Shown in pieces: positions 27,722 to 37,491 of a stretch of 64,000 nt of DNA. The notes below the pieces were generated by a model, which had not been told where the DNA came from, made no database searches, and saw only the letters and a program-made list of their open reading frames with translations. The translations under genes were made by a program, and so were the position numbers. Origin of the DNA: Chryseobacterium nakagawai (GTDB lineage: Bacteria > Bacteroidota > Bacteroidia > Flavobacteriales > Weeksellaceae); NCBI RefSeq assembly GCF_900637665.1, contig NZ_LR134386.1:4704501-4768500 (forward strand), in the 5' to 3' direction. Within the stretch, counting starts at the first letter, position 1. The number at the start of each line of letters is the position of its first letter.

Positions 27722-28215
27722 CATTTTATTAATATTCTTTAACATCAACCTCTATTTTCATAATGATTCCTCACTTTAACAATAAAATGAAATAGAATAT
27801 GTAAAAGCATATAAAAGGTTTCAACACTCAGAAAGCAGCGACTCAGCTTGGGGAAAAAATTGAATTGCGGGATTAATTCGTAAACAAATTGGAGCTGTTT
27901 CGTTTGGTCGGATGTATTCTTTTTTATAAAAAATAAATAAGAAATTGAATGTCTTGCTCATGGTATAGTAACTTTAGTTGTTTAGTAATTAGTAATTCAG
28001 TTTTGTTACCACTTTTTGCAAGATGTTTATTCTTTAAACTAGCTGTTGGTTAGGTTTTGCTTAGTTTTTAGTTTTTTGATACTATCATACCCCCCGCCGG
28101 CGCGAGCCTCTGGCTCGTGACCAATACAAAACAACTTCTTGTTATTAAAAATTGGTATATTTATTATGATACTAGCCTGACGCTCGCACCAATAAGGAGA
28201 GTTGGTAAACAAAGA
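27722..28215. other. Intergenic region between the RHS operon and katG
   Basis: About 500 bp contain no convincing gene. A 62-codon frame at 28039-28227 spans repeat and terminator sequence and is rejected. At 27826-27880 one + frame reads QKAATQLGEKIELRD before a stop, vaguely like the start of a small regulator, but it is too short to call. A G+C-rich hairpin block lies at 28085-28120. Confidence 0.5.
28085..28195. repeat. G+C-rich hairpin block, REP-like
   Basis: The stem CGAGCC-TCT-GGCTCG (28103-28117) follows a G+C-rich stretch unlike the surrounding DNA. A related stretch, AGCCTGACGCTCGCACCAATA, lies about 70 bp further on near 28170-28190. The shared pattern is AGCCT, a short gap, GCTCG and CCAATA. 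It resembles short mobile palindromes (REP elements), but no transposase is nearby. Confidence 0.4.
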
Positions 28216-28241
28216 AGGCTGCCTCAAAAATGAGACAGCCT
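28216..28241. terminator. Terminator after katG
   Basis: The arms AGGCTGCCTC and TGAGACAGCCT pair around a short A-rich loop. The + side runs into ATTTTTT, the minus side into TCTTTGTTT. It lies 25 bp beyond the katG stop. Confidence 0.65.
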
Positions 28242-28265
28242 ATTTTTTATTATATGATTAAAAAA

Positions 28266-30548
<2,283 letters not shown>

Positions 30549-30608
30549 TTATTTATTTTTTATATTGATTAATACAGCTTAAGTAACTCCTTTATTGTAA
30601 GGACATGA

Positions 30609-30639
30609 CAAACTTACAACGTTCATTCAATAAATACAA
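30609..30639 (-). promoter_or_regulatory. katG promoter
   Basis: On the minus strand TTG (30639-30637), 20 bases and TAAGTTTG (30616-30609) fit the Bacteroidota consensus. The predicted 5' leader is about 60 bases. Confidence 0.65.
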
Positions 30640-30661
30640 TCTATTAATAATTATTTCAATG

Positions 30662-30676
30662 ATAGTTAAAAACTAT
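30662..30676. promoter_or_regulatory. OxyR-like binding site upstream of katG
   Basis: ATAGTTAAAAACTAT matches the OxyR half-site consensus ATAGnTnnnAnCTAT at every fixed position. On the katG side, seven bases away, lies a poorer half-match. The site is just upstream of the -33 box, the right place for an activator. Confidence 0.65.
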
Positions 30677-31045
30677 AACAAAACAGCTCCGACAGCATCT
30701 GAACTATAGACACAATTGTGGTATTAAGTTAGTCATTTTTTAAATCCATTGGGTTACCTCTACTCTATTTAGAATAACTCAACGTAAGAGAAAAAAACAG
30801 GAAGGGGGAAGCTAAACATTGAAAGTTTCCTGTAGTAAGAAAACAAACTTTATAAATTCATTTTGATGATTCTATTTTTTTCCAGTAACAAAAACTTCAC
30901 TTGTTCAGCTCTGGCATCAACCTAAAACCTTCTCACTAAAGAACATCTAAGCCTAGTCTTCAAGTACCTCCCGATCCCATCTTCCAACTTCCAGCCTCAC
31001 CATTAAAAAATTAACTATCTTTATAATCCACAAACATAAATCCTA
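30677..31045. other. Intergenic region between katG and the haem-binding protein gene
   Basis: No gene is seen. The stretch 30959-31005 (CCCATCTTCCAACTTCCAGC) belongs to a family of degenerate CTTCCA-rich intergenic repeats found at several places in the window. Confidence 0.5.
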
Positions 31046-31513
31046 ATGAAAAAAGTACTCATTATTCTCCTTGTAGCTTTCGTTATCATTCAGTTTTTTC
31101 CTATTGATAAAACCAATCCGCGCCCTACACCAGGCATGGACTTTTTGAAAATAAAAAATACTCCTGAAAAAGTAGCTAAGCTCATCAGAACATCCTGTTA
31201 TGACTGTCATTCCAATGAGACTAAATATCCGTGGTATGCTGATATTTCACCCGTCTCATGGTATGTAAAAAATCATATTAATGAAGGCAGAAAGCATCTT
31301 AATTTTTCTACCTTTGCAGTATATGAACCTCAAAGACAGCTTCGTAAGCTTGAAGAGTGTATGGAAATGGTGGAGAAAAAAGAAATGCCACTTGAATCTT
31401 ATTATATTGGACATCAGGATGCCAAACTAACCGATGAACAGCGTGCAGATCTTGTGAAGTATTTCAAACAAGCCAAAGAAGACACAGAAAGAAGGATCAT
31501 GTTTAATAAATAA
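31046..31513 (+). CDS. Exported haem-binding domain protein
   Basis: The protein has 155 residues. One N-terminal hydrophobic helix (about 3-20) could be a signal or anchor. A single c-type haem motif CYDCH (C51-H55) is followed by the signature SNETKYPWYADISPVSWYV of the Bacteroidota haem-binding domain family (Haem_bd). It is probably an anchored periplasmic electron carrier or haem sensor, often found near peroxidases. The DCC gene follows 5 bp downstream. The redox partner is unknown; proximity to katG may be chance, since the genes are divergent and 500 bp apart. Confidence 0.82.
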   Translation: MKKVLIILLVAFVIIQFFPIDKTNPRPTPGMDFLKIKNTPEKVAKLIRTSCYDCHSNETKYPWYADISPVSWYVKNHINEGRKHLNFSTFAVYEPQRQLRKLEECMEMVEKKEMPLESYYIGHQDAKLTDEQRADLVKYFKQAKEDTERRIMFNK

Positions 31514-31518
31514 AAGTT

Positions 31519-31929
31519 GTGGAAAACTGGGAAAACAAACATATTGTATTTTTTGACGGAGATTGTGGCGTCTGCAATTTCTGGGTGCAATGGATTCTGG
31601 AAAGAGATACCAAAGACCAATTTATGTTTGCTTCACTTCAATCCGAATTCGGACAGCAGTTCTTATCAGAAAGAGGTTTAGAATCAAAATTTTTCAACAC
31701 TTTATACCTTTGGAAACCCAAACAGTATTACTTCATAAAATCCAGAGCTGTCCTCCAAATTGCCAATATTTTAGGCGGAATTTATAAACTTTCAGCTATT
31801 GGCAAAATAATGCCAGCCTTTCTGAGTGACAAGGCTTATGATGTTATTTCTAGAAACAGAATGAAACTGGCCAATCAAAAATGTTTTCTTCCGGATCAGC
31901 ATCAGAAGAAAAAGTTTATTCAGGTGTAA
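31519..31929 (+). CDS. DCC-family thiol-disulfide oxidoreductase-like protein
   Basis: The protein has 136 residues. It begins at a GTG (31519) 5 bp after the haem-binding gene and contains the defining DGDCGVC motif (D13-C19) of the DUF393/DCC family. This is a thioredoxin-like fold with a CxxC pair, C16 and C19. The LQSEFGQQFL and RAVLQIANILGG segments are typical. No membrane helix or signal is seen. The substrate is unknown. Coupling to a c-type haem protein hints at redox handling of that protein, by inference. Confidence 0.82.
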   Translation: MENWENKHIVFFDGDCGVCNFWVQWILERDTKDQFMFASLQSEFGQQFLSERGLESKFFNTLYLWKPKQYYFIKSRAVLQIANILGGIYKLSAIGKIMPAFLSDKAYDVISRNRMKLANQKCFLPDQHQKKKFIQV

Positions 31930-31978
31930 TTTCCCACAGATTTCACATCTACACAGATGTTTATATTATTCATAAAGA

Positions 31979-32020
31979 ATCTGTTTAATCAGCAAAATCT
32001 GCGAGAGATTATATTATTAC
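31979..32020 (+). repeat. Degenerate AATCTGTGTAATCTG-type intergenic repeat, copy 1
   Basis: The sequence runs AATCTGTTTAATCAGC, then AAAATCTGCGAGAGATTA. It resembles 35991-36030 and 39670-39707, which share ATCTGTGTAATC, GTT, ATCTGCGAGA and an A/T-rich end. Confidence 0.5.
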
Positions 32021-32064
32021 TTATCCAATTTTGAGTTCAGAATCCAACATTCATTACTCATTAC

Positions 32065-33504
32065 TTATAAATTAAGCGACCACACAGAATAACTATTCGG
32101 AGGGCATTGAATTTTTACCCGCTTGTCTCCTTGCGTTGTCGGATACCAGCTTGAATTTCCGGTAAAGTCCTTAATCTGCTGATTAGTCCAATTTGTATCG
32201 ATCCATCTTTCCTGCCAGCTTGATGAGGTGTTAATATAAACCACAAGTCCCGGATTTCCATTGTAACCGTTACGTCTCGCGATATATTCATCATTATCTG
32301 TATATAGAATAGAAGTGGTTCCTGTAGCTTTATTGTTGTGAATCCAGATCAGGTTGTTCAGTCTTTCCTTATTCAGCCATTCTTCATAGTCTCTGTAAAA
32401 AATAGTAGGATATCCTTCATGAGTCAGAATATAAGCATAGGCTGGCATTTTATTATAAATGATATCCGTATCATGATTGGCAACAAAGGTTACCGCTTTG
32501 TATGGGTTTCTTTTCCACATCATATCATCATTCAGTACATTCAGGTTTCCGTTATCAAAGGCTTCATCCATTTTATAATAAGCAGCAAAATCAAAGACGG
32601 AGCTATTGGCATTATTAGCCCACCATTCTAAGGTATTCACATTTGAATCCCAGAGTTCACCAACAGAAAAGCCTCCTACTTTAGAATTCCAGGTATTCAC
32701 CACCCAAGGGCCGAATCCTTTCACATAATCGAATCTCCAGCCATCAAATTTCATTACATTTTTATAATATTTCGCGACGGAATCATCTCTTCCCCACAAC
32801 CAATCCTGTACATGTGGATTGGCATGACACAAATCCGGAAATCCGCCAAAAGCACCTTCATCATTATTTCCATAAGCGTTTTTATAAAAGTCATTGTAAT
32901 TTCTTTGAAATTTTCCGGAAGCAACTCCAGAGAAATTAGTCCAGGTATTAGTTCCTGTAAATGGATTGGCTTCAGACTGACCGCCACTGTTATGATTAAT
33001 GACAATATCAGCATAGACCTGCATATTTTCTGCATGGGCCTTTGTAATCAATGCTTCCAGTTCTGTTCTTGAACCAAATCGGGTTTCTGTGCTTCCGTTC
33101 TGATTAAAATTCCCAAAATCATAATAATCGGTTGGGTCATATCCCATGGAATAAGCTCCGTTTTGAGCTTTTGAAGCTGGAGGAAGCCATACAGCTCCCA
33201 CCCCTGCATTAGACCATGCTGTTAATTTGTCTTTAACGGTATTCCACCAGTTTCCCCCATCAGGAACATCCCAATAGAACCCCTGCATGAGAACGCTGCC
33301 ACCAGGACCTGCCACAAACTTTGCCTGCGATGATCCAGATCCAGCCCCTGTACTGAAAGGTCTTCCATCATGATGGGTTACATTTACTATTTTATTATGT
33401 ACCTCTTCCTTCTTGGAGGATTCTGTACTTAATTCATCGTTGTTCTGGCAGGAGCCAACAAGCGCTAAAGCCAGTAGGGAAAGAATAAAATGTGTTTTTT
33501 TCAT
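32065..33504 (-). CDS. Lipoprotein alpha-amylase (GH13)
   Basis: The protein has 479 residues. The lipobox VGSC (Cys19) anchors it in a membrane, probably the outer one. The GH13 motifs are present: DIVINH (region I), GWRFDYV with nucleophile D259, GELWD with acid/base E283, and ANHDTD with D345. The fold and length fit liquefying-type alpha-amylases (GH13_5-like) with a C-terminal beta domain. It hydrolyses internal alpha-1,4 bonds in starch or glycogen. It stands alone, with no SusCD genes nearby, so it is not part of a classical starch utilisation locus. Confidence 0.92.
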   Translation of the reverse strand: MKKTHFILSLLALALVGSCQNNDELSTESSKKEEVHNKIVNVTHHDGRPFSTGAGSGSSQAKFVAGPGGSVLMQGFYWDVPDGGNWWNTVKDKLTAWSNAGVGAVWLPPASKAQNGAYSMGYDPTDYYDFGNFNQNGSTETRFGSRTELEALITKAHAENMQVYADIVINHNSGGQSEANPFTGTNTWTNFSGVASGKFQRNYNDFYKNAYGNNDEGAFGGFPDLCHANPHVQDWLWGRDDSVAKYYKNVMKFDGWRFDYVKGFGPWVVNTWNSKVGGFSVGELWDSNVNTLEWWANNANSSVFDFAAYYKMDEAFDNGNLNVLNDDMMWKRNPYKAVTFVANHDTDIIYNKMPAYAYILTHEGYPTIFYRDYEEWLNKERLNNLIWIHNNKATGTTSILYTDNDEYIARRNGYNGNPGLVVYINTSSSWQERWIDTNWTNQQIKDFTGNSSWYPTTQGDKRVKIQCPPNSYSVWSLNL

Positions 33505-33677
33505 TGGAATATTTAATTATGAATATATCAACCAAGTTACATTTTTATTGAAAACAAATTCAAAACAGTGAGAAATATTTTCATTTTAAATAATATTTCA
33601 AAGAGAATTAGATCTGAAATTTTCATTAAAAAATCATAAATTTTTAAGATTCTCGAAACAATTTTTCTTTTAATCCA

Positions 33678-33685
33678 TATATTTG
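33678..33685 (+). promoter_or_regulatory. -7 box of the DUF4290-murA operon
   Basis: TATATTTG matches TAnnTTTG and ends 6 bp before the ATG at 33692, so the mRNA is expected to be leaderless or nearly so. Confidence 0.45.
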
Positions 33686-33691
33686 CATACT

Positions 33692-34363
33692 ATGGAATAC
33701 AATACCCAAAAAACTCAGCTTCATATGCCGGAATACGGCAGAATTATACAACAGTTGGTTGAGCGCTGCAAAGAACTTCCTACCAAAGAGGAAAGGAACG
33801 AAATGGCTATGGCAATCATCGATTTTATGGGTCAGAGAAACCCACAACTTCGTGACGAAGAAAATTATAAACATAAACTTTGGGATCATCTTTATATTCT
33901 GGCAGATTATGATTTGGATGTAGACGCTCCTTATCCGTTCCCTACCCCGGAACAATTGGCAGAAAAACCTAAAAGAATGGAGTACCCAAAACTTCAGGGA
34001 GACTTTAAATTTTACGGAAAAAGTATTCTTCAATTAATAGAAAAAGCAATTGAACTGGAAACAGGGGATGAAAAAGAAGCCCTTATTGAGGTTATTGCCA
34101 ACAATATGAAGAAATCCTACAATGTTTACAATAAAGAACACGTAACGGATGATGTTATCTTCAGACACTTGAAAGAATTGTCTGAGAACAGGTTAGATCT
34201 TACAGGAATTGATTCTCTTGAAAAAAGTAAAATCTACTATACCAGCAATAACAACAACCGAAATAATAACAATAACAACAATAGGAATAATAACAATAAT
34301 AAAAACAACAACAACCAACCTAACAAGAGAAGGCATAATAACAATCATAAAAACAGAAAATAA
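33692..34363 (+). CDS. DUF4290 domain protein with Asn-rich tail
   Basis: The protein has 223 residues from the ATG at 33692; an upstream TTG at 33683 overlaps the -7 box. Residues 1-170 match the DUF4290 family, restricted to Bacteroidota (MPEYGRIIQQLVERC, ERNEMAMAIIDFMGQRNPQLRD). The last 40 residues are a low-complexity Asn run with scattered Arg and Lys, probably disordered. The stop codon shares one base with the murA start, so translation is coupled. Conserved linkage with murA suggests a role in envelope growth, but no function is known. Confidence 0.85.
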   Translation: MEYNTQKTQLHMPEYGRIIQQLVERCKELPTKEERNEMAMAIIDFMGQRNPQLRDEENYKHKLWDHLYILADYDLDVDAPYPFPTPEQLAEKPKRMEYPKLQGDFKFYGKSILQLIEKAIELETGDEKEALIEVIANNMKKSYNVYNKEHVTDDVIFRHLKELSENRLDLTGIDSLEKSKIYYTSNNNNRNNNNNNNRNNNNNKNNNNQPNKRRHNNNHKNRK

Positions 34364-35670
34364 TGAGTGGAACATTTCAAATAAGAGGAGGGAAAAGACT
34401 GCAGGGTGAAATAACTCCACAAGGAGCCAAAAATGAGGCTCTACAAATTTTATGTGCAGTGCTGTTGACTGATGAGGAAGTAAGGATTAAAAATATTCCG
34501 GATATCCACGATGTAAACAGACTGATTGAAATTCTTGGAGACTTCGGTGTAAAGGTTACTAAAAATGGTCATGGAGATTACACTTTCCAGGCTGATAAAG
34601 TAAACTTCGACTATATAAAATCCAATGAATTTAAAAAAGACGGAGCCAAACTTCGTGGATCAATTATGTTGATGGGTCCTATGTTGGCACGTTATGGAGA
34701 AGCTTATATGCCAACTCCCGGAGGAGACAAAATCGGAAGAAGAAGACTGGATACTCATTTCCAGGGATTGGTTGAACTTGGTGCTGAATTTCATTACGAC
34801 GAAGAAGAATATTTCTATTCTTTAAAAGCGAAAGAACTTACAGGAAAATTCATCTTATTGGAAGAAGCTTCTGTGACCGGAACGGCTAATATTGTAATGG
34901 CTGCTGCTTTAGCAAAAGGCAAAACAAGAATTTATAACGCTGCCTGCGAACCTTATCTTCAGCAATTATGTAAAATGCTGAACAGAATGGGAGCTAATAT
35001 TTCAGGGATCGGATCTAACCTTCTTACCATTGAAGGAGTAGATTATTTAAGAGGTACGGAACATACCATGCTTCCTGATATGGTGGAAATCGGATCATGG
35101 ATTGGTCTTGCTGCCATGACGAAATCTGAAATCACCATCAAAAATGTAAACTGGAACCAATTAGGAGTTATTCCTAACACCTTCAGAAAACTGGGAATTG
35201 AGCTTGAGCAAAGTGGTGATGATATTTATATTCCTGCTCAGGAACATTATAAAATTCAGAAATTTATTGACGGATCTATTCTTACCATTTCTGATGCTCC
35301 ATGGCCTGGATTCACCCCGGATTTATTATCCATCATCTTAGTTGTAGCTACACAGGCAAAAGGAAGTATCCTGGTTCACCAGAAAATGTTTGAATCCAGA
35401 TTATTCTTCGTAGATAAATTAATTGATATGGGAGCTCAGATCATATTATGTGATCCACACAGAGCGACCGTAATCGGATTAAACCAGGAAGCTCCGTTAA
35501 GAGGAACAACAATGGTTTCCCCGGATATCAGAGCCGGAAATGCCCTTCTTATCGCTGCTCTTTCTGCAGAAGGAAAATCTATTATCCACAACATCGAGCA
35601 AATCGACAGAGGATATGAAAACATCGATGGAAGACTAAAAGCACTTGGTGCCGATATCGAAAGAATTTAA
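34363..35670 (+). CDS. murA: UDP-N-acetylglucosamine 1-carboxyvinyltransferase MurA (Asp variant)
   Basis: MurA transfers enolpyruvate from PEP to UDP-GlcNAc, the first committed step of peptidoglycan synthesis, in the cytosol. The protein has 435 residues, of family length, with GAKNEALQIL at the start (K23, N24). In the catalytic loop the residue equivalent to E. coli Cys115 is Asp122 (PTPGGDKIGRRRLDTH). The Cys is the covalent target of fosfomycin, and Asp-type MurA enzymes (for example in mycobacteria and chlamydiae) are active but fosfomycin-insensitive. The gene overlaps the DUF4290 stop by one base and ends at a strong terminator. Confidence 0.96.
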   Translation: MSGTFQIRGGKRLQGEITPQGAKNEALQILCAVLLTDEEVRIKNIPDIHDVNRLIEILGDFGVKVTKNGHGDYTFQADKVNFDYIKSNEFKKDGAKLRGSIMLMGPMLARYGEAYMPTPGGDKIGRRRLDTHFQGLVELGAEFHYDEEEYFYSLKAKELTGKFILLEEASVTGTANIVMAAALAKGKTRIYNAACEPYLQQLCKMLNRMGANISGIGSNLLTIEGVDYLRGTEHTMLPDMVEIGSWIGLAAMTKSEITIKNVNWNQLGVIPNTFRKLGIELEQSGDDIYIPAQEHYKIQKFIDGSILTISDAPWPGFTPDLLSIILVVATQAKGSILVHQKMFESRLFFVDKLIDMGAQIILCDPHRATVIGLNQEAPLRGTTMVSPDIRAGNALLIAALSAEGKSIIHNIEQIDRGYENIDGRLKALGADIERI

Positions 35671-35689
35671 ACTTATTTTTATTACATAG

Positions 35690-35717
35690 AGCGTTCAGAA
35701 AAATCTGAGCGCTTTTT
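35690..35717 (+). terminator. Terminator of DUF4290-murA
   Basis: The arms AGCGTTCAGA and TCTGAGCGCT pair with one mismatch around AAAA and are followed by TTTT. It lies 20 bp after the murA stop. Confidence 0.85.
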
Positions 35718-35850
35718 TATGACTATATCTCACCATTCTAACATAAGCTTCGTTAAATCAATTTTAATTGATTATTACTTTGCTTCCTTAGAATATAAGG
35801 TTTGGAAATAAAACTTTGCGTTTACAAAATAATACAAGTTCTTTTTAGAA

Positions 35851-35905
35851 CCACCCCGTCAAAAATTCAAAGAATTTTTGACACCCCTCCGGAGGAGGGG
35901 AATTT
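35851..35905. repeat. Double inverted-repeat element
   Basis: Two perfect hairpins lie next to each other: GTCAAAAATTC-AAA-GAATTTTTGAC (35858-35882) and CCCCTCC-GGA-GGAGGGG (35884-35900). The second arm set is G+C-rich in an A+T-rich gap. The layout suggests a short dispersed element rather than a terminator, as no T run follows. Confidence 0.55.
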
Positions 35906-35990
35906 TCGCTCCTTCAATTGTAATCTTTGACAGCATTGAAAATTTACCCTGGAAAATTTATTCTTTATTTCATCTTTTTTCATATTAAAA

Positions 35991-36030
35991 TATCTGTGTA
36001 ATCTGTTTGATCTGCGAGATAATAAAAAAT
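35991..36030 (+). repeat. Degenerate AATCTGTGTAATCTG-type intergenic repeat, copy 2
   Basis: The sequence starts TATCTGTGTAATCTGTTTG and continues ATCTGCGAGATAATAA. It is the clearest copy of the family also seen at 31979 and 39670. Confidence 0.5.
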
Positions 36031-36103
36031 TATTCAGAATAAATAAAAAGTGCCCGGTAAAAGAACCAGACACTTTGAGTAATTAAAACTATATGAATCT
36101 CCC

Positions 36104-36415
36104 TTAAAAATACTTTCGGCAGAGATATTCTACCGTTGTATTCAAAAGTTTATTTTTATTCAGATAGACTTCCAGCTTTTGATAGTCTTCTGAATTGACA
36201 TTAATATACAACTGTACCGAACCAAAACTATATCCATTCACATACTCCACATTCGCTGACAACACTCTATGACATATCCCCATTTGATTATAGATGGTAT
36301 TCATTAAATGCTCAAATTTCATTTTGCCATTCAATTCTATTTCCAATAATAATTCTTTTTTAGGCAGGTTCAGTTTATTTTGAAAAACCTGCAGGCTTGG
36401 GTTAGGTGTAATCAT
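36104..36415 (-). CDS. Stand-alone NIL-domain protein
   Basis: The protein has 103 residues, nearly all one ferredoxin-like NIL domain (LLLEIELNG strand, MGICHRVLSANVEYVNGYSFGSVQLYI, NKNKLLNTTVEYL). NIL domains normally sit at the C-terminus of the methionine ABC transporter ATPase MetN, where they bind methionine and inhibit the transporter. No ATPase frame precedes it and it has its own consensus promoter, so it is a gene in its own right rather than a fragment. A 41-bp palindrome covers its -33 box. A role in sulfur amino acid sensing is inferred from the domain. Confidence 0.72.
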   Translation of the reverse strand: MITPNPSLQVFQNKLNLPKKELLLEIELNGKMKFEHLMNTIYNQMGICHRVLSANVEYVNGYSFGSVQLYINVNSEDYQKLEVYLNKNKLLNTTVEYLCRKYF

Positions 36416-36473
36416 TGCTAAACATTTTGGGTTAGTACTCAGATCATATTGCGCTCTGCATTTAAATCTGTCA

Positions 36474-36503
36474 CAAAAATATAAAAAAATATTAGTCCAC
36501 CAA
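36474..36503 (-). promoter_or_regulatory. Promoter of the NIL-domain gene
   Basis: On the minus strand TTG (36503-36501), exactly 19 bases, then TATTTTTG (36481-36474). This is full consensus, with a leader of about 60 bases. Confidence 0.7.
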
Positions 36504-36524
36504 ATTAGTAGACTAATATTTTTT
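36484..36524. promoter_or_regulatory. 41-bp near-perfect palindrome (operator) over the NIL gene promoter
   Basis: The palindrome centres on 36504, and 18 of 20 base pairs match; both mismatches become G-U pairs in minus-strand RNA. The core is AGTCCACCAAATTAGTAGACT with A/T-rich flanks. It covers the -33 TTG, so a bound protein would control initiation. The binding protein is unknown. Confidence 0.7.
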
Positions 36525-36727
36525 AAAAATTAACATAAAAAAAGAAGCCATTAAGCTTCTCTATATTTTACTCAGATTCGGTATGCAAGGAATTCGGAGA
36601 CTGGAAGTCATGAAATGACAAACATCAATAACACTCTTTTCTATCATTCCTGATACGACCTAATTCCGGCCTTCATAAGTAATATCAACAATAATAGCTT
36701 CCGGCATCTCTCCTCCAGCATCCAGCC
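36525..36727. other. Intergenic region upstream of the NIL gene
   Basis: No gene is seen. AAGAAGCCATTAAGCTTCT near 36542-36560 is a short hairpin, possibly a weak terminator. The end, near 36700-36727, has CTCCTCCAGCATCCAGCC repeat-like sequence. Confidence 0.45.
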
Positions 36728-37390
36728 TTAAAGGTCTCCTACTCTTTCTATTTTTTCAGATCCGGCCAATCCGTTCGGATTACAACCAGGCTCTCCTTCA
36801 GGAACTTTAAGGTTCTTCTTAGTATAGAATCCTTCCCAGAATGCATTTGTTTTTCCTGTCTTAGGATCAATGAATGTCATAGGTTCTAATTTAAAAATGT
36901 GATCATTCCGAAAAGCTCTTTCTACAAAATCTGAACAGTAATAAGAACTTTCATCCAAAATATAGTTGAAATTATAAGGCTTTCCCAACATAAAATGAGC
37001 CTTTTCAATAGCAACAGGAATTGATTTCTGATATTCGGGTTTCAGGCGATAGACTACAACATTTTGCTGATCCCTTTTTTGATCTTTAACAAAATCCTTG
37101 AGAGTTTGCTTTTGGGAACCCCCTTTTGGAGCAGCATGCAAAACAAACAACTTCTTTCCTTCTTTTTCAAGAATACCGATGTGATCGAAAGAAGCTATTT
37201 TCTGCTTTTGGGTAACATTATTAATGGCTCCGGAAAGTCCTGTTTCTTTAGCTGTAACAAAAAGTAAATCTCCGTTTTGCAGCTGGATAGTATTTTGCTG
37301 GGTAGTACATTGAGTCAAAAACAGCACTAATAAACATACAATGCCCGCAATTCTACTCATATTACACATTTTTTTCTTAAGTTCTAACAT
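36728..37390 (-). CDS. YiiX/YaeF-like permuted papain-fold (NlpC/P60-like) lipoprotein
   Basis: The protein has 220 residues. A lipobox FLTQC (Cys28, counted from the first ATG) marks a lipoprotein. The circularly permuted cysteine peptidase or amidase motifs are present: GDLLFV, FDHIGI with His70, and SSYYCSDFVERAF with Cys152. Relatives include YiiX and related C92 family enzymes, thought to cleave amide bonds in lipids or peptides. In-frame ATGs at 37369 and 37360 are equally plausible starts, the latter giving a compact 18-residue signal. It is divergent from the two-component system. Confidence 0.8.
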   Translation of the reverse strand: MLELKKKMCNMSRIAGIVCLLVLFLTQCTTQQNTIQLQNGDLLFVTAKETGLSGAINNVTQKQKIASFDHIGILEKEGKKLFVLHAAPKGGSQKQTLKDFVKDQKRDQQNVVVYRLKPEYQKSIPVAIEKAHFMLGKPYNFNYILDESSYYCSDFVERAFRNDHIFKLEPMTFIDPKTGKTNAFWEGFYTKKNLKVPEGEPGCNPNGLAGSEKIERVGDL

Positions 37391-37434
37391 TCAATTATAT
37401 CTCTATTCCGCCAAAATTACAAAATAGAATTCAT

Positions 37435-37442
37435 TACATTTG
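37435..37442 (+). promoter_or_regulatory. -7 box of the two-component operon, with TTCAC-rich leader
   Basis: TACATTTG lies 49 bp before the start codon. Just downstream are GTGAAG-N7-CTTCAC (37442-37460) and two copies of CACTTCACCT at 37453 and 37476, a 23-bp spacing. They could be an operator for self-control. They differ from the TTCTAA arrays of the mgt and czc promoters. Confidence 0.45.
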
Positions 37443-37491
37443 TGAAGAATATCACTTCACCTTTTCACTCACAAACACTTCACCTATTCTT

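Larger units (their letters stand above)
35718..36103. other. Intergenic region after murA
   Basis: No gene is seen. It contains the double hairpin at 35858-35900 and the ATCTGTGTAATCTG repeat at 35991-36030. Both are repeat-like and neither overlaps a coding frame of note. Confidence 0.5.

Noticed and set aside
27826-27885. Fragment resembling the start of a small HTH regulator (QKAATQLGEKIELRD)
   Set aside because: Fewer than 20 codons before a stop and no continuation in other frames; too short to tell from chance.
28039-28227. 62-codon minus-strand frame between the RHS operon and katG
   Set aside because: It runs through the G+C-rich hairpin block and the katG terminator, has no promoter of its own and no protein-like pattern.
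33505-33691. Possible MalT/SusR-like regulatory gene or SusCD remnants near the amylase
   Set aside because: The flanking DNA is short and non-coding; the amylase stands alone.
34193-34420. Minus-strand frame opposite the Asn-rich tail
   Set aside because: It is the Ile/Val-rich complement of the AAC/AAT repeats and has no independent support.
36416-36483. Possible SAM or other methionine riboswitch before the NIL gene
   Set aside because: The leader of about 60 bases lacks the conserved SAM-I or SAM-II core; the structured element lies upstream of the transcription start and acts as DNA.
37382-37442. TTCTAA array at the two-component promoter
   Set aside because: Only one TTCTAA (37382) occurs, without 11-bp repeats and at the wrong distance from the -7 box.
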